A stretch of DNA of 64,000 nucleotides. Origin: Gamsiella multidivaricata. Lineage: Eukaryota; Mortierellomycota; Mortierellomycetes; Mortierellales; Mortierellaceae. The notes under the pieces are model-generated. The model was not told where the DNA came from. It ran no database searches and worked only from the letters and a program-made list of their open reading frames with translations. Positions 1 to 10,524 of the stretch are shown here, one piece after another. Position numbers and translations under genes: made by a program. The first letter of the stretch is position 1. Every line of letters begins with the position of its first letter. Location of the stretch: the NCBI RefSeq assembly GCF_025024155.1, contig NW_026251741.1:1-64000 (forward strand). The letters run 5' to 3'.

Positions 1-1267
1 GCAAATGTGCTGTCATTAAGACCTCAACGAGACAGGTACGAGCGATGGGTCTTATTTGTGCGCTGTCGCTTTGTTCAAGTTGGGGTGACTGGTTACTAAT
101 AGGTTTCGTAAATCCCTTATGAATACTGTAGACTATCTTTTTGCCCTTGATCGGATTGGTGGACCCAGCAACCTTGAAACCCGGCGATCTCATTGGAGTT
201 AACAAGGACAGTTTCTTGGTCCTTGATACCCTTCCCACAGAGTATGTCTCCTTGCTATGCCAGCCCAGGATATCAGGATATTGCTACGGCTTTAACAAAT
301 CAACCCAACAACGATTTACTCACACTCCTTGGTTCGTTTTCTTCTTTAATCTAGATACGATTCTCGCGTCAAGGCTATGGAGGTGGACGAGAAGCCGACA
401 GAACACTACAGCGATGTCGGAGGTCTGGAGAAGCAGATCGAGGAACTAGTTGAAGCCATTGTACTGCCCATGACCCACGGCGAGCGCTTCAAGAACTTGG
501 GAATCAAGCCGCCCAAGGGAGTGCTGATGTACGGACCCCCTGGTACTGGAAAGACACTGTTGGCCCGTGCTTGTGCAGCCCAGACAAACGCTACATATCT
601 CAAGCTTGCGGCAACATCACTTGTGCAGATGTTCATCGGAGATGGAGCCAAAATGGTTCGCGACGCATTTGAGCTGGCCAAGGCCAAGAAGCCGACCATT
701 ATTTTTATCGACGAGCTGGATGCGATCGGAACAAAGCGTTTTGATAGTGATAAGACTGGAGATCGTGAGGTGCAGAGAACCATGTTGGAGCTCCTCAATC
801 AATTGGATGGTTTCAGCAGTGACGATGGCATCAAGGTGAGGAATTGACTGCGTTATTGCTGTGGGGATGATTATTTGCTAGGATGTTGACTCGAAGCATT
901 ACTAATATGCTGTTTATATATCATATAGGTCATTGCAGCAACAAATCGTATTGATATTCTGGATCCAGCCTTGCTTCGTTCTGGACGTCTGGATCGCAAG
1001 ATTGAGTTCCCAGCTCCTAACGAGGAAGCCCGTGCCCAGATCTTGCAGATCCATAGTCGAAAGATGAATGTCTCTGAGGATGTGAACTGGGCTGAACTGG
1101 CGCGTAGTTGTGACGAGTTCAATGGAGCGCAATGCAAGGCTATCTGTGTCGAGGCTGGTATGCTGGCGTTGCGTCGTGGTGCAAATCAATTGACCCACGA
1201 TGATTTCTTGATGGGTATCGCAGAAGTCCAGGCCAAGAAGAAGACTAGTTTGCAGTACTACGCATAA
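1..1267 (+). CDS. RPT5: 26S proteasome regulatory ATPase subunit Rpt5 (5' end outside window)
   Basis: One of six AAA+ ATPases of the 19S base that unfold substrates and open the 20S gate. Exons join 1..35, 132..241, 355..835 and 929..1267; every junction is GT-AG and keeps frame. The first visible codons ([11 protein letters not shown], frame from base 3) are internal to the family, so the N-terminal coiled coil and start codon lie left of the window. Visible are the OB-fold end ([14 protein letters not shown]), Walker A GPPGTGKT, Walker [12 protein letters not shown], the second region of homology with its arginine fingers ([16 protein letters not shown]), and the C-terminal LQYYA. That tail is the HbYX-type motif typical of Rpt5, which docks into the alpha ring. 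A CCATTGTAATAAAA polyadenylation-type signal and a long A tract follow the TAA. Assignment to Rpt5 rather than Rpt1-4/6 rests on near-identity of the central block and the YYA tail. Confidence 0.95.
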
Positions 1268-1483
1268 GCATCAGGAATGGGGAAGGACGGACTCGAGCAA
1301 CCGGGCTGGCACTACTTCGTTTTGCCATTGTAATAAAAAAAAAAAAAAAAAAAAAGAGGTTGTATTAGGAAACCTTGATCTCAAATGCATTGGTCGCACA
1401 GTCACACTTGAAGACATTGCTTTTTATTTGGCTCTGAACCCACCCTTGTTCCCATTCTCTGTACTCACACCCACTCATACATA

Positions 1484-3684
1484 ATGTCGAATCCAGGGGC
1501 CTCAGGAGGAGCAGGAGCACTTGGATCAGGATTTCAACCTGGCCTTTACCCTCAGCCCATCGGAACGTTCTCATCCACAGGAAGCGCGCCAACGTCGACA
1601 TTGAATCCTAACTCCATCACAACCGCAGCCGCAGGCATGTCAATAGCGTCCAATAACCCATCAATACCCGGGGCCCACGCACCTTTCACCTCAACACCTG
1701 CAGGGACTGCACCTCGGAAACAACTCGCCGCTGCTGCGGCTGCTGGAGCTGCTGCTGGAGCAAATAAGTCTGGGCGAACCAAGGCGCCCTACAAGAAGGG
1801 TGGAGGCGGTGCTGGAGCGTCTGGGAAGCGAGGTGGTCGAGGTGGCGGTGGCGGTGGCGGTGGTCGGGGAGGAGGAGGGGGAGGAAGATTTGGCGGCGGA
1901 GGGGATACGGGTGATGATGATGGGGCAGACGCGGCGGGCAAGGACTCGGATGATGATAATGAGGATGAGCCAGAGGTCAGTATTGAGGAACAGTTTATTT
2001 TGAGGCTGCCGCCAGGAGAGATGTGTGATCGGTTCAGGGAGAAGGTGATTGCACGCGAGGTGGATGAGTCTGTCAAGCTGAAATTCGCAGGTAAGGAAGT
2101 GTATTCAAAAGCGTGCTAGGAGTCAACCAGTGCGCGCGTTAATGCCCCAAATCTCCTGTTTCATGGTCTCATGGTCTCACGGTTCATTACTTTTTTTTTT
2201 TTTATCGACATAGATGCACGGCGAGGAACATTTACGTTCGAGGGCCTCGAGTTCCCGACAAAACTGGTGGATTTACCGACGATTATCGAAGCACAAAAGA
2301 CACTCAATGGGAAGCAGATGTACAAGATCGCGGATATTTCACAGATGCTTGTGGTGGACCCAACACCGGTGGAAAAGCCGACGGTCATCAAGACAGAGCC
2401 TTCAACAGCAACAGGACCATCATCAGGCGGCGCTAATTCACAGGTGGATGCAACAACCACATCCATGCCAGCACCAACTCTCCCACCTCTCAAACATAGC
2501 GACTATGTCTGGCCCGATGGGTTGACGAACCCGTTAAAGAATGTTCGGAAACGTCGATTCCGAAAACGCGTTTCCAAAGTGGTGAGCGAGTGTTTGCTGT
2601 CGCTTTATGAGTGTTTTTTTTTTTTTTTTTGTCGATGGTTTTGTTCCGTCATGCTGACATACCCTGGGATTGTTCTTTGGAATTTGCTTTATAGGCTGTT
2701 GAGGGCGTAGAGAACGAAATAGAGCGCTTACTTCAGGAAGACGCCCTTGCAGAGGAAGTTGTATATGAAATTCGAGAGCAGATCGATGGCATGGACCGTT
2801 TCGACTCTGACGAAGGGGCTACACCAGCTCCTGAGGGCGTACACAGCGACATGGACATGGACGGCGAGATGATGGATATGGATGAAGAAGAAGAGGAAGA
2901 AGACGAGGACGAGGACGATCTGCTGGCAGAGCTCGAGAGAAAGATCGAAGGTGGTGACGGGAACTCTACGGACGATGAAGGCGAGGGCGATGAAGATGGG
3001 GGAACGCCACAACCGCAGATCAAGGCCAATACTTCTGCACAGGGAGTCGGCGCTAATTTCGCCGGCAGCGGCTTAAACGTCAGCAATGTCAAGACAGGAC
3101 CAGCAAATGCAAATGCAGGGATTGGATTGGGAGCTACAGGAGTATCTGGCGGTCATCTTGGTAGCACATCAGGAGCATTATCGGGTGCTGCAGGCAGAGC
3201 ATCTTCAGCGATCAAACAGGGTAGCAAGGGCAAGGGTCAGACCGGAGATGAGGATGAAGATGAGGATGAAGACGATGAAGAGGAGGATGAAGAGGAGGAA
3301 GAGGACGATGATGACGATGATAGTGGATCAGAGGAGGATGAAGACGAAGACGAAGACGATAAAGATGACAAGGAGAGTGCACAGATGGAGAAGCTGCTCA
3401 AGGACGAGATCAAGGAATTGAACGGCAAGGTCAAGGATAATGAAGAGAAACTTCAGTCGGCGCCGAACGATATCCTTAAGGTACGAATCGATGGTGTGCA
3501 TACAATGGATTGGATTTGCATTTGCATGTAGTTTTTAATCTTTTTTATCATTTGTTTATGCTCTTCTTGTCCACAGAGACGTTTCGGATCGATCTTGGAC
3601 AACCTCCGCAAAGAACTGGAGCTTAAGACGATGCAACTAGAAGAAGTCAAGGAGCGGGCCAAGTCCAAAGCTAAGGCGAAATAA
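1484..3684 (+). CDS. TAF7: TFIID subunit TAF7 (TAFII55)
   Basis: Subunit of general transcription factor TFIID that binds TAF1 and helps control its activity. Exons join 1484..2090, 2214..2581, 2695..3480 and 3577..3684, giving 622 codons. Residues 1-160 are Ala/Gly/Ser-rich low complexity with a poly-Gly block. The TAFII55 N-terminal domain begins near residue 165 (EEQFILRLPPGEMCDR), continues through exon 2 (FEGLEFPTKLVDLPTIIEAQ, YKIADISQMLVV) and ends at the conserved basic WPDGLTNPLKNVRKRRFRK segment. A helix resembling the VEKEVKRLL region of animal TAF7 follows, then two long Asp/Glu runs and a C-terminal coiled coil typical of fungal TAF67/TAF7. The start is the first ATG of the open frame. 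The gene is larger than human TAF7 (about 350 aa) because of the low-complexity arms. Confidence 0.93.
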
Positions 3685-3944
3685 AGCAGATAGTTCTGGT
3701 GATCATCCTCTTTTGCGCTTGCATTCATTCAATGCTGATTATTGTTTATGAATGTACTTTCTTCATTTTTCTAACAATAAGCAAAAAAAAAAAAAAAAAA
3801 AAAAAAAGAACAAACTGATCAAATATGCAGAAGACATCCTCCTCCTTCGTCCCGATAACATGCAACCACCACCCATACTACTATGCCAATGAAAAACAGC
3901 CATCATTCCTTTTCCTTCCTTTCCAAAAAAAATCGTCCGCATTC

Positions 3945-5360
3945 TTAGACAATGATCTGCGTGTCGCCGATCTTTCCTGACCGATAAACACTTCCTCCGA
4001 TCTCGACATCCGACGGCAACGAAAAGTCCTTGACCTCCTCCATGTAATACTTTTTCAAAGCATCACTGTTTGCCCTGAATTCAGCCATGGCGATCGACGA
4101 TCCATAGCCCTCTCCAATCTTTTCCGTGCCCGAATAGACGCCGACAATGAAGACGGGAGCCTTCGACTGACGACCAGTCTCGGCCAACATGCGAGCGATG
4201 GGTGCCTCACGTCCGAGACGCTTCATCAAGAAGGACAGATATCGCTTGGGCTCCTCGATCTTGAGCAAGGAGGCGAGATCGAATTCACGCGACAGGAAGT
4301 GGGCGTGGATAAAGTCGCGAGCTTTGATGGGACCCTGATCGACGTAGAGAGCGCCAATCATCGCACGGACCACGGACGCCTTGACAGTCTTTGGTGACAA
4401 CTGGTGGGATGCATCAGGCTATTATCGAATGTTTTTATGAATTACAAAAGAGCTTGTTAGATACGTGCTGCAAATGAGAATTAGTCCGAGTAAGTTGGTT
4501 GTAATGGCACAGGGTCGATGCATTACCTTGGAGTGGACCCAACGAGCGACATCCTCGACACCAAACTCCTTGGCCATAAGTTCCAGAGTGCTTGTCCTGG
4601 TATAGACCTCAACTGCCTCCTGCAGGACATCTGCGGGCATCTTTGGGTATTTGGTGTGAAGGTACTCCAAAACATACATGTTCAATGCCTTATCACCTAC
4701 AGTCAAAAGGTTCCAAAAACAAAACAAAAAAAACGCGTGGATCAGTTTGTCAGTCCTACGAGTCTTTACGACTTCCAAAACAAAAAATCTAAATGCCATT
4801 GAAAAAGCGTTCCCGCCGAGTCCTTACCAAGAGTATCAAGTCCCTCGTTCGACTGGATACCGACGCGCTCATAGCTAGGGTGGGTGATAATACGCATCCA
4901 GAGGGTCTTATCATTCAAGTCGCCCAATCCCAAACGGTTCGCGAACGCGACGACCGCTGATGACGGTTTCTCTATCCTGTATTTTGAGTCTGTTGTTGAT
5001 GTTGCTGCTGATGCTGATGCTGTTGATGGATCAGTGGTGCTGTTGATCTTCACGCTATCGTCCTGCTGCTGTCTTGACTTCTTAGGGGGCTTCACATTGA
5101 TAAGGAAGGTGCGCGTGAGCGTGGGGGGGCAGACTATAGGTGATCAGGTATGAGAAAGGTAGATCCGGGCGTTAGCAATGAGCGTTTACAGCAGTTTCTC
5201 GAAGTCCAAATTACAGAGTTCAGTCTGAATGGACGGCTCTAGTGGTAGTTGTGTTTGCTGTGGACGAGAGAGAGAAAGGTCCTGACGCACCTCGGACGGC
5301 GGAAGCACGAATGGTGCTGCTCCTGGCGAGGACGAGTGGCGAGCGAAGGAGTCCGGCCAT
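3945..5360 (-). CDS. MRPL3: Mitochondrial large ribosomal subunit protein mL44 (RNase III-like)
   Basis: Structural mitoribosome protein of the RNase III fold, homologous to yeast Mrpl3 and human MRPL44. Minus-strand exons, 5' to 3', are 5360-5291, 5133-4828, 4696-4527 and 4400-3945, giving 333 codons. The first exon encodes MAGLLRSPLVLARSSTIRAS, an Arg/Ser/Leu-rich presequence. This start is inferred because the second exon has no ATG in frame and the splice to it is exactly in phase. An RNase III-like domain follows (GIQSNEGLDTLGDKALNMYV, then YPKMPADVLQEAVEVYT), with a C-terminal double-stranded RNA-binding fold (residues about 240-310). The canonical catalytic acidic residues of active RNase III are not all in place, as expected for the ribosomal paralogue. 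The gene is divergent from the IPMK gene across about 500 bp. Confidence 0.9.
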
Positions 5361-5858
5361 TTGTGTTGTTGAGAGCAGTACGCTTTATAGAACAAAGACT
5401 TGTGGGGTTGCGAAAGCGGAATAAAGACGTTCTCCTGTTTTGTGGGACGAGAACCGAAAGGGCAGGAAGGCGAGAGAAGGGATGGAGACAGTGGGCGAAT
5501 GGGGGGGAGTAAGTCCGTTCCTGCCTTCCCTTCCAAAGGACCGAGGAAGGAAGGAAGGGAGGCTAGGACGTGTAAACAACGCAAGCCACATGCAGTCCAG
5601 GGCAGACAGACAGACAGACAGACAGACAGCCGTTTTTGCACCCAATACCGGTTTGTGCTCAGATCGGATGGATTTCCCCCTTTCCAAAAATATGAACAAA
5701 ACGTGTGAGTGCTCTTCAACCTTGTTTCCCGCTCTCGTGGGTACACACATGTATCCCTCGGTGGACCATGCCCACCCTCTCTTCCCTCTTGTCTTCTTCA
5801 TTTCACTTTGTTTTCTCATCCATCCCCATATCCATCCCTCACTTCACAAGCCACTTTC
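5361..5858. promoter_or_regulatory. Divergent intergenic region mL44 / IPMK
   Basis: 498 bp between the divergent starts of mL44 and IPMK, so it must hold both promoters and 5' leaders. It contains a CAGA tetranucleotide repeat and pyrimidine-rich DNA just upstream of the IPMK ATG, as often seen in fungal leaders. The long open frames crossing it have biased, repetitive composition and no family likeness, so I do not call them genes. No clear TATA box was seen. Confidence 0.5.
5603..5630. repeat. (CAGA)7 microsatellite
   Basis: Seven tandem CAGA units in the promoter region shared by mL44 and IPMK, read directly from the sequence. They are likely length-polymorphic between strains. Confidence 0.95.
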
Positions 5859-7117
5859 ATGAAACTTAACCCTCTCCACAACCAGGTCGGCGGTCACGAC
5901 GGCGTTCTCTCCATGGGCGAAGAAAACGAGATCATCGTCAAACCGGCCCTCCTCCAGGAACTCAAGTTCTACGAGGAGGCCTTTCTCCATCCAGAACTCC
6001 AAGCCTGGATGCCTGCCTACTACGGCACCCTCACCTTGAACCGCCAGTTGCCAGAGAATGGACTAGCAGGTGAAGTGGCCCTTGTACCGACCATCAAAGC
6101 CCTCAGCGGATTCGCTATCCAGGACCTTTTGTCCTCCGATCAGATCCCTTCCGCCGCTGCGTTTTCGGGCGAAGGGCAGGAGCAGGAGCAGACTGTAATC
6201 AAGGAGGATGGTAACGATGAATGTATCTGTCTCGAGAACATATCTCATGGTTTCAAGAAGCCCTGCGTCCTTGATTTAAAAATGGGAACGCAGCTGTACG
6301 ATGACGACGCAACGGACGAGAAGAAGGCTCGTCTTGGCGCCGTTGCTAACAACACCACCACTAGCACCCTTGGCCTTCGCTTGACTGGATTCACTGTATG
6401 TCCTCGCTCTCTCTTACTGTCAACTGCTTGTTAAAAATATCCCGGGCTCATATGATCTTCCCTTCCCGGTACCCTTCCTGACATTGATTGTTATCTTTTT
6501 TTTTTTCTTTATCGATGTGATTGTAGGTCTACGATAACGAAAAGGAAGATTTTACAAAGTATTCCCGACACTACGGCAAGGGCCTTACGAACGAGACTGT
6601 TCTCGATGGATTCCGCTGCTTCTTCGCTGCGAATCTTGGTCCTAAACGCATGCGGTTGGTCCTCGAGCGATTTGTGAACGACCTTGCGGATTTCTTGGAG
6701 ATGATCGAGACCCAGGAACTAAGGATGCGATCAAGCTCACTGCTGTTGGTGTACGAGGGAGACGCTGAAGCTTTTGATGAAGGGCTCATGATGGAACAGC
6801 GCAGGATCGTTGAGGTCGTCTCAAGAGCAAAGGCGCATCTGGAGAGCAACATAGAGAAGGAGACTGGAGACGAAGATAATGAAGACGTGGACGATGACGA
6901 CGAGGATGAGGAGGATGATGAGGATGATGAGGATGATGAGGATGAGGAGATTTCGCAAAAGGTTACGGATATGAGGTTGATTGACTTTGGACACTCGACT
7001 TGGACCCCTGGTATGGGACCGGATGAGGGCGTTGTGCTCGGTGTCAAGAGCGCGCTCTCTCTCTTTGAGAGGCTAATCGAGGAGGACTATCCTGCCCAGG
7101 ATGAAGAGGACCATTAG
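5859..7117 (+). CDS. ARG82: Inositol polyphosphate multikinase (IPMK/Arg82 type)
   Basis: Phosphorylates inositol trisphosphate and tetrakisphosphate, feeding inositol pyrophosphate and transcription control in the nucleus. Exons 5859..6395 and 6527..7117 give 375 codons. The ATG at 5859 starts MKLNPLHNQVGGHDGVL, which matches the family N-terminus, so longer upstream open sequence is treated as leader. The IPK signature PCVLDLKMG (PxxxDxKxG, about residues 135-143) carries the inositol-binding Asp and Lys. It is followed by TSTLGLRLTGFTVYD, the SLLLVYEGD block (about 250) and the metal-binding IDFGHS (about 330). An Asp/Glu run of nearly 30 residues (about 293-321) lies between the last two motifs; yeast Arg82 has an acidic insert in this part too. 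IP6K/Kcs1 is the main alternative, but the short length and motif spacing favour IPMK. Confidence 0.9.
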
Positions 7118-7353
7118 AGATGGCTCCCATGTATTCAACTAATTCACAACTCACTTTTGAACTCCAACACATACAGCGCCCATTAGACGAATAAAACCAT
7201 AATACAAGCTGAACAACTGCACATCTGCACATGTAAAAATGTTTGTCTATGTGGGCGGATATCAATCTAAATGCTGTATATACCGTTCCTCCGCCTTCAA
7301 TTGCTCCTGCTCCTGCTTCTACTCCTGCAAACACTTCTAAAATACTCTCTCAC

Positions 7354-7998
7354 TCAATCGCATCGTCCATCGGCCGGTCCATCCCTCCATCGCTCATCCA
7401 GCTTATTACAATCAAAGCTATCCTTTCCCAGCATTTCATTGACCTTGTTATGCATCCCACACATCCACCAGGCTAATTCCTTCCGACTTTCGACCTTGGG
7501 CGGATCGACCTTCATCTCCTGCTGCAAATGTTCTGCACAATGTCCGCATGGATAGAACTGAGAGAATGAACTCAACAGCGACTTCATAGTCGATTGCTCC
7601 TGCGTGTTCGGTTTCTCAGGGTAATAGGCCGCCATCGTGTGCAGGAATGTCCAAGTCGCCCGGCCAAGGATCTCCCTGTCGGGAGGGCATTCCGCCTCGT
7701 AGTTAAAGGTTGATGATCCCGATCCGTTAGTTCCCGCTGCTGCTGTTGCTGCTGCTGTTGCTGCTGCTGTGGCTCCGGTGGCGGCATTTAATCCTTGACT
7801 CGCAGAAGAAGAAGAAGAAGAATCCTTGGATTCCTTCTTGGCCTTGGATTTTCCTATTTTGGACCAACTCTTCCAATCCGTACAAGTACGACAGGGCTTT
7901 CCGTCAGGTCCGAGAACCATGCCCGGAGGCAAGGGTGTGCCGTCGACGCTGGTGGTGCTCCCTTTCGTCGCGGAGGTGTCGTGGTCGGGCGCAGGCAT
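7354..7998 (-). CDS. ERV1: FAD-linked sulfhydryl oxidase Erv1 (mitochondrial disulfide relay)
   Basis: Re-oxidises Mia40 in the mitochondrial intermembrane space and passes electrons to cytochrome c or oxygen. Single exon, 214 codons from the ATG at 7998. That ATG was chosen because it precedes the conserved PPGMVLGPDGKPCRTC block; the frame is open further upstream, so a longer or spliced N-terminus is possible. The shuttle disulfide CRTC is at residues 36-39 and the active-site CGHC at 151-154. The FAD-binding helix is ATWTFLHTMAAYYP, and the CGMHNKVNEMLGK...FDC element with C-terminal DGRCD supplies the structural cysteines. Between the shuttle and the core lies a Ser/Ala/Thr-rich linker (60-96), partly encoded by a GCN trinucleotide repeat. 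No transmembrane segment or ER signal is seen, which argues for Erv1 rather than Erv2. Confidence 0.93.
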   Translation of the reverse strand: MPAPDHDTSATKGSTTSVDGTPLPPGMVLGPDGKPCRTCTDWKSWSKIGKSKAKKESKDSSSSSSASQGLNAATGATAAATAAATAAAGTNGSGSSTFNYEAECPPDREILGRATWTFLHTMAAYYPEKPNTQEQSTMKSLLSSFSQFYPCGHCAEHLQQEMKVDPPKVESRKELAWWMCGMHNKVNEMLGKDSFDCNKLDERWRDGPADGRCD

Positions 7999-8495
7999 CA
8001 CTGTTGTGAAATCGTTGTTGTAGGCAGTCGGCTTGTTGGGGAGGATGGCTGATTCAGTTTCTTTGTGAATGAATGACAAATGGAAGAATAAAAAAAAGTG
8101 CGAAGCAAGGCACACTCGCCTTTTTTGTACCGCATTTGGGAAGACGATCTCACGTGTATTATTGCCACCAACTTGGAGGGGAAACAACCGTTAGGGGAAA
8201 GAAAAAGGTTTATTGTTCAACGGAGTCAAGTACCTAGGTTTCGCAGGAAGAAACACAAGTGGGATGGCCAACAAAAGTCACGTCAATAAAACGCTGACAT
8301 GGGCGGATGCAAAGAGGGCGAAAGAGATAGCTGATAAGGGGGGGAACAAGTGTCAGGATCAATTGGCGCAGCAGAAAGAGAGGAGGAGACTCTTGGTCAG
8401 GATAATATGTACAGATGATAGATGATAAGCTGCTTAAGCCCATAGCCTCGGGTATACTGGTGACATGAGCAAACAAAAGAAAAAAAAAGGGGGTC
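7999..8495. promoter_or_regulatory. Region between ERV1 and a secreted-protein gene
   Basis: About 500 bp holding the ERV1 promoter and 5' leader and the 3' end of the next minus-strand gene. A short plus-strand open frame around 8213-8425 shows no domain or codon bias and is not called. No repeat or RNA gene seen. Confidence 0.4.
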
Positions 8496-9392
8496 TTAAA
8501 AGAGCCACGACTCAGAAATGAGGCGCTGGACAGGGCTGGCCTCGTCCTCATCAAGGAGTGCGCTCCGGATCGATCCCTGGTCCCGCAGACGGCGCGTACC
8601 CATCACTTTGAAGGACTCGGGCTTCTTGGTCGGTTCTTGCTCAAAGATATCCTTCTGCGGGCTGTGCAAAACGACACCATCGTCTTCGGCCCAGTCCATC
8701 AGGACATCCATATCTCCCTCCAGCTCCTCCTCCCACTCATCCACCATCCAAATTTGATCGTGACGCTCCTCTTCTTCTTCATCATCACTAGAGCGTCGAC
8801 GGTCAATGGTGGGATTCTCAACCCGCTCGACCTCATTGTCAGCGTTGGGTTCTCGCAGGATGCCGTCTTCGCCGAACTCGAGCAGCTCCTCGACTTCTTC
8901 ATCAAACAAATCGATAGATGGATAGCGCGGCTTAATCAAGGTTCGTTCATTCTTCTCCTGGACCCAAAACTTTAAATCCTTAGCGGCACCCTCTTCAGTG
9001 TCCGCAACCGGTTTTGATTTCAGTGCTGGCGCCGGTGCCGGTGCCGGTGCTGCTGGAGGACTGTGCTGGTTCTTACGGATAGAATGTACCGTTTGCTGGA
9101 TTACAGCATTGACATGCGAATAAAGACTCCGCTTACGGATAGGTCCGGAACCACCCAAGGAAGGCGGTGTGTCGTGGCTGGTGTAAGGCGAGTGAGGGCG
9201 GTGTTGTTCTTCGGACTGAGGGCTGCGTTTCCAGAGAGGCAAATTGTTGTTCTCGACGTCGAGGCTGTTATAGGTGGCGATGACACGAGCATGGCCCAGG
9301 GAAGAAGGTTGGTGCGCGAGAAGGGCGAGGGTCAGGAGTGCAGAGCCCAGCAATGCCCTCGAGAACAAACAACCGAGTGTGTGCTGTCGCAT
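8496..9392 (-). CDS. Secreted or vacuolar acidic protein with dibasic sites, function unknown
   Basis: 298 codons, unspliced. The ATG at 9392 was chosen because it starts MRQHTLGCLFSRALLGSALL, a basic n-region followed by a hydrophobic core to about residue 26, a standard signal peptide. Longer readings from an upstream ATG bury this signal. After it come LPLWKR (KR at 55-56) and IRKR (86-88), good Kex2 processing sites. Then follow a Pro-Ala repeat (about 113-123) and a strongly acidic C-terminal half with Trp-containing segments (WMVDEWEEELEGD, VLMDWAEDDG). No known domain was recognised. Composition and order resemble the other secreted acidic gene at 34927-35583. It could be a processed pro-protein or a lineage-specific cell-surface protein; both are inference. 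Confidence 0.65.
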   Translation of the reverse strand: MRQHTLGCLFSRALLGSALLTLALLAHQPSSLGHARVIATYNSLDVENNNLPLWKRSPQSEEQHRPHSPYTSHDTPPSLGGSGPIRKRSLYSHVNAVIQQTVHSIRKNQHSPPAAPAPAPAPALKSKPVADTEEGAAKDLKFWVQEKNERTLIKPRYPSIDLFDEEVEELLEFGEDGILREPNADNEVERVENPTIDRRRSSDDEEEEERHDQIWMVDEWEEELEGDMDVLMDWAEDDGVVLHSPQKDIFEQEPTKKPESFKVMGTRRLRDQGSIRSALLDEDEASPVQRLISESWLF

Positions 9393-9572
9393 AATTTTTT
9401 TGTTGTTTTTTGTGCGATTGGGCTGATAGAAGGAGAAGAGGAGAAGCGGAGAAGAAGGCGGGTTCAGGATGAAGGGAGTTCGTGTAAGGAGCAACGACGG
9501 GGAGTATTATGACGGTTGTGTTGTCCAGTGAATGTGCGGGGGGGAGGGGAGGGAGAGTGGAAACGTTAATAG

Positions 9573-9639
9573 GGAGGAGGAGGTGGAGGAGGAGGTGGAG
9601 GAGGAGGTGGAGGAGGAGGTGGAGGAGGAGGTGGAGAAG
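9573..9639. repeat. 12-bp G-rich minisatellite, unit GGAGGAGGAGGT
   Basis: Five copies of a GGAGGAGGAGGT unit; thymines fall at 9584, 9596, 9608, 9620 and 9632, exactly 12 apart. It lies about 180 bp upstream of the ATG of the minus-strand secreted-protein gene, in promoter or leader. The G-rich strand could form a G-quadruplex (inference). Confidence 0.95.
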
Positions 9640-10224
9640 GAGGAGCGAGTTACAATTGGCTCGGTTCAAACGAGAGAGGGATGAATCTGGGTCTGCTATC
9701 GAATGGAAAACGAACAGGGAAATGCGTGCGGAGAAGGTGAAGTAATATGCGGAGGAGACTGTAGAGGGGAACCGACAAGGGAGTCGCAGGGCGCCAGGTT
9801 GGTTACTGGGGGAAGGGGTGGGGGAATGAGGATGTGGGGATGGAGCGAGAGAGAGGGAGTGGAGGGAAGGGGCTCAAGGAACACAGAGAACACAAAAACG
9901 CAAAAGAAAAAGAGAAAGAAAAGAAAACAGAGTGCTGGAGCTGGAGGCTCTTATACTTCCGGGTCCAAGGCACACACAGAACAAAAAAAAAATAGCTTCA
10001 TTACCCACGCTCTCCTTCGGGTTATTTCAAGAAGGCTGGACTGGATGAGCAATAGGAACGCGAAGTCAAAAAGGAAGTTCACGACAAGAGCGGACAGCTA
10101 TTCGCCTTATAGAAAGAGAGAGAGAGAGAGAGAGAGCAGACAGAAATAGAACAGGAAGCAGGAAAATAGAAAAAACGAAAGGCCTCTTTCCTGCAAATCC
10201 CTCCCCTCGGTACTCCTGTTCATC

Positions 10225-10524
10225 CTATTCTACTCGCTCTTCTTCGTTATCGATGTCCATCGATTGCGCAGGGAAATAGCTATTCAGCAGCTGCTTCAGT
10301 TTGTCTTTGCGAACTGGCAGTAAGGAGGTCAAGTCGCGGGGAGGAGCAAGGAGCGCAAGGGCACGGAGTGATATTTCAAACGCGCACGAAGGAATGCAAT
10401 AAACGGCCAGCTTCTCCCCTCTCCTTCTCCCTCCCAGCGAGCTACACTCTGCTGCGATAAAGACAATTAGATTATCGCCACAACCGGGTATAACCCAGAG
10501 GAGACGATACAGTGAACATTTGTG
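10225..10524 (-). other. Possible uncalled terminal exon (open frame, no ATG)
   Basis: A minus-strand frame of 99 codons ends at TAG 10227-10225 and begins just after an in-frame TAG that also fits a splice acceptor (CATAG). Its end reads SLLPVRKDKLKQLLNSYF and then MDIDNEEERVE, with natural-looking helix and acidic tail. Earlier residues include RLLWVIPGCGDNLIVF. A better acceptor with branch-like CTAAT and TCTTTATCGCAG lies inside (near 10460), so the real exon could be shorter or in another frame. I recognise no family and could not connect an upstream exon. It may be chance. Confidence 0.25.

Noticed and set aside
5400..5708. Plus-strand frame with repeated Gln-Thr-Asp-Arg
   Set aside because: The repeat is just the translation of the CAGA microsatellite.
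5186..5746. 186-codon minus-strand frame in the mL44/IPMK promoter
   Set aside because: It overlaps the true mL44 first exon in a different frame. The phase-correct exon encodes a mitochondrial presequence, while this frame has biased promoter-like composition.
9063..9669. Overlapping frames on both strands across the GGAGGAGGAGGT array
   Set aside because: Simple-repeat translation; the signal-peptide frame on the minus strand is the supported gene.
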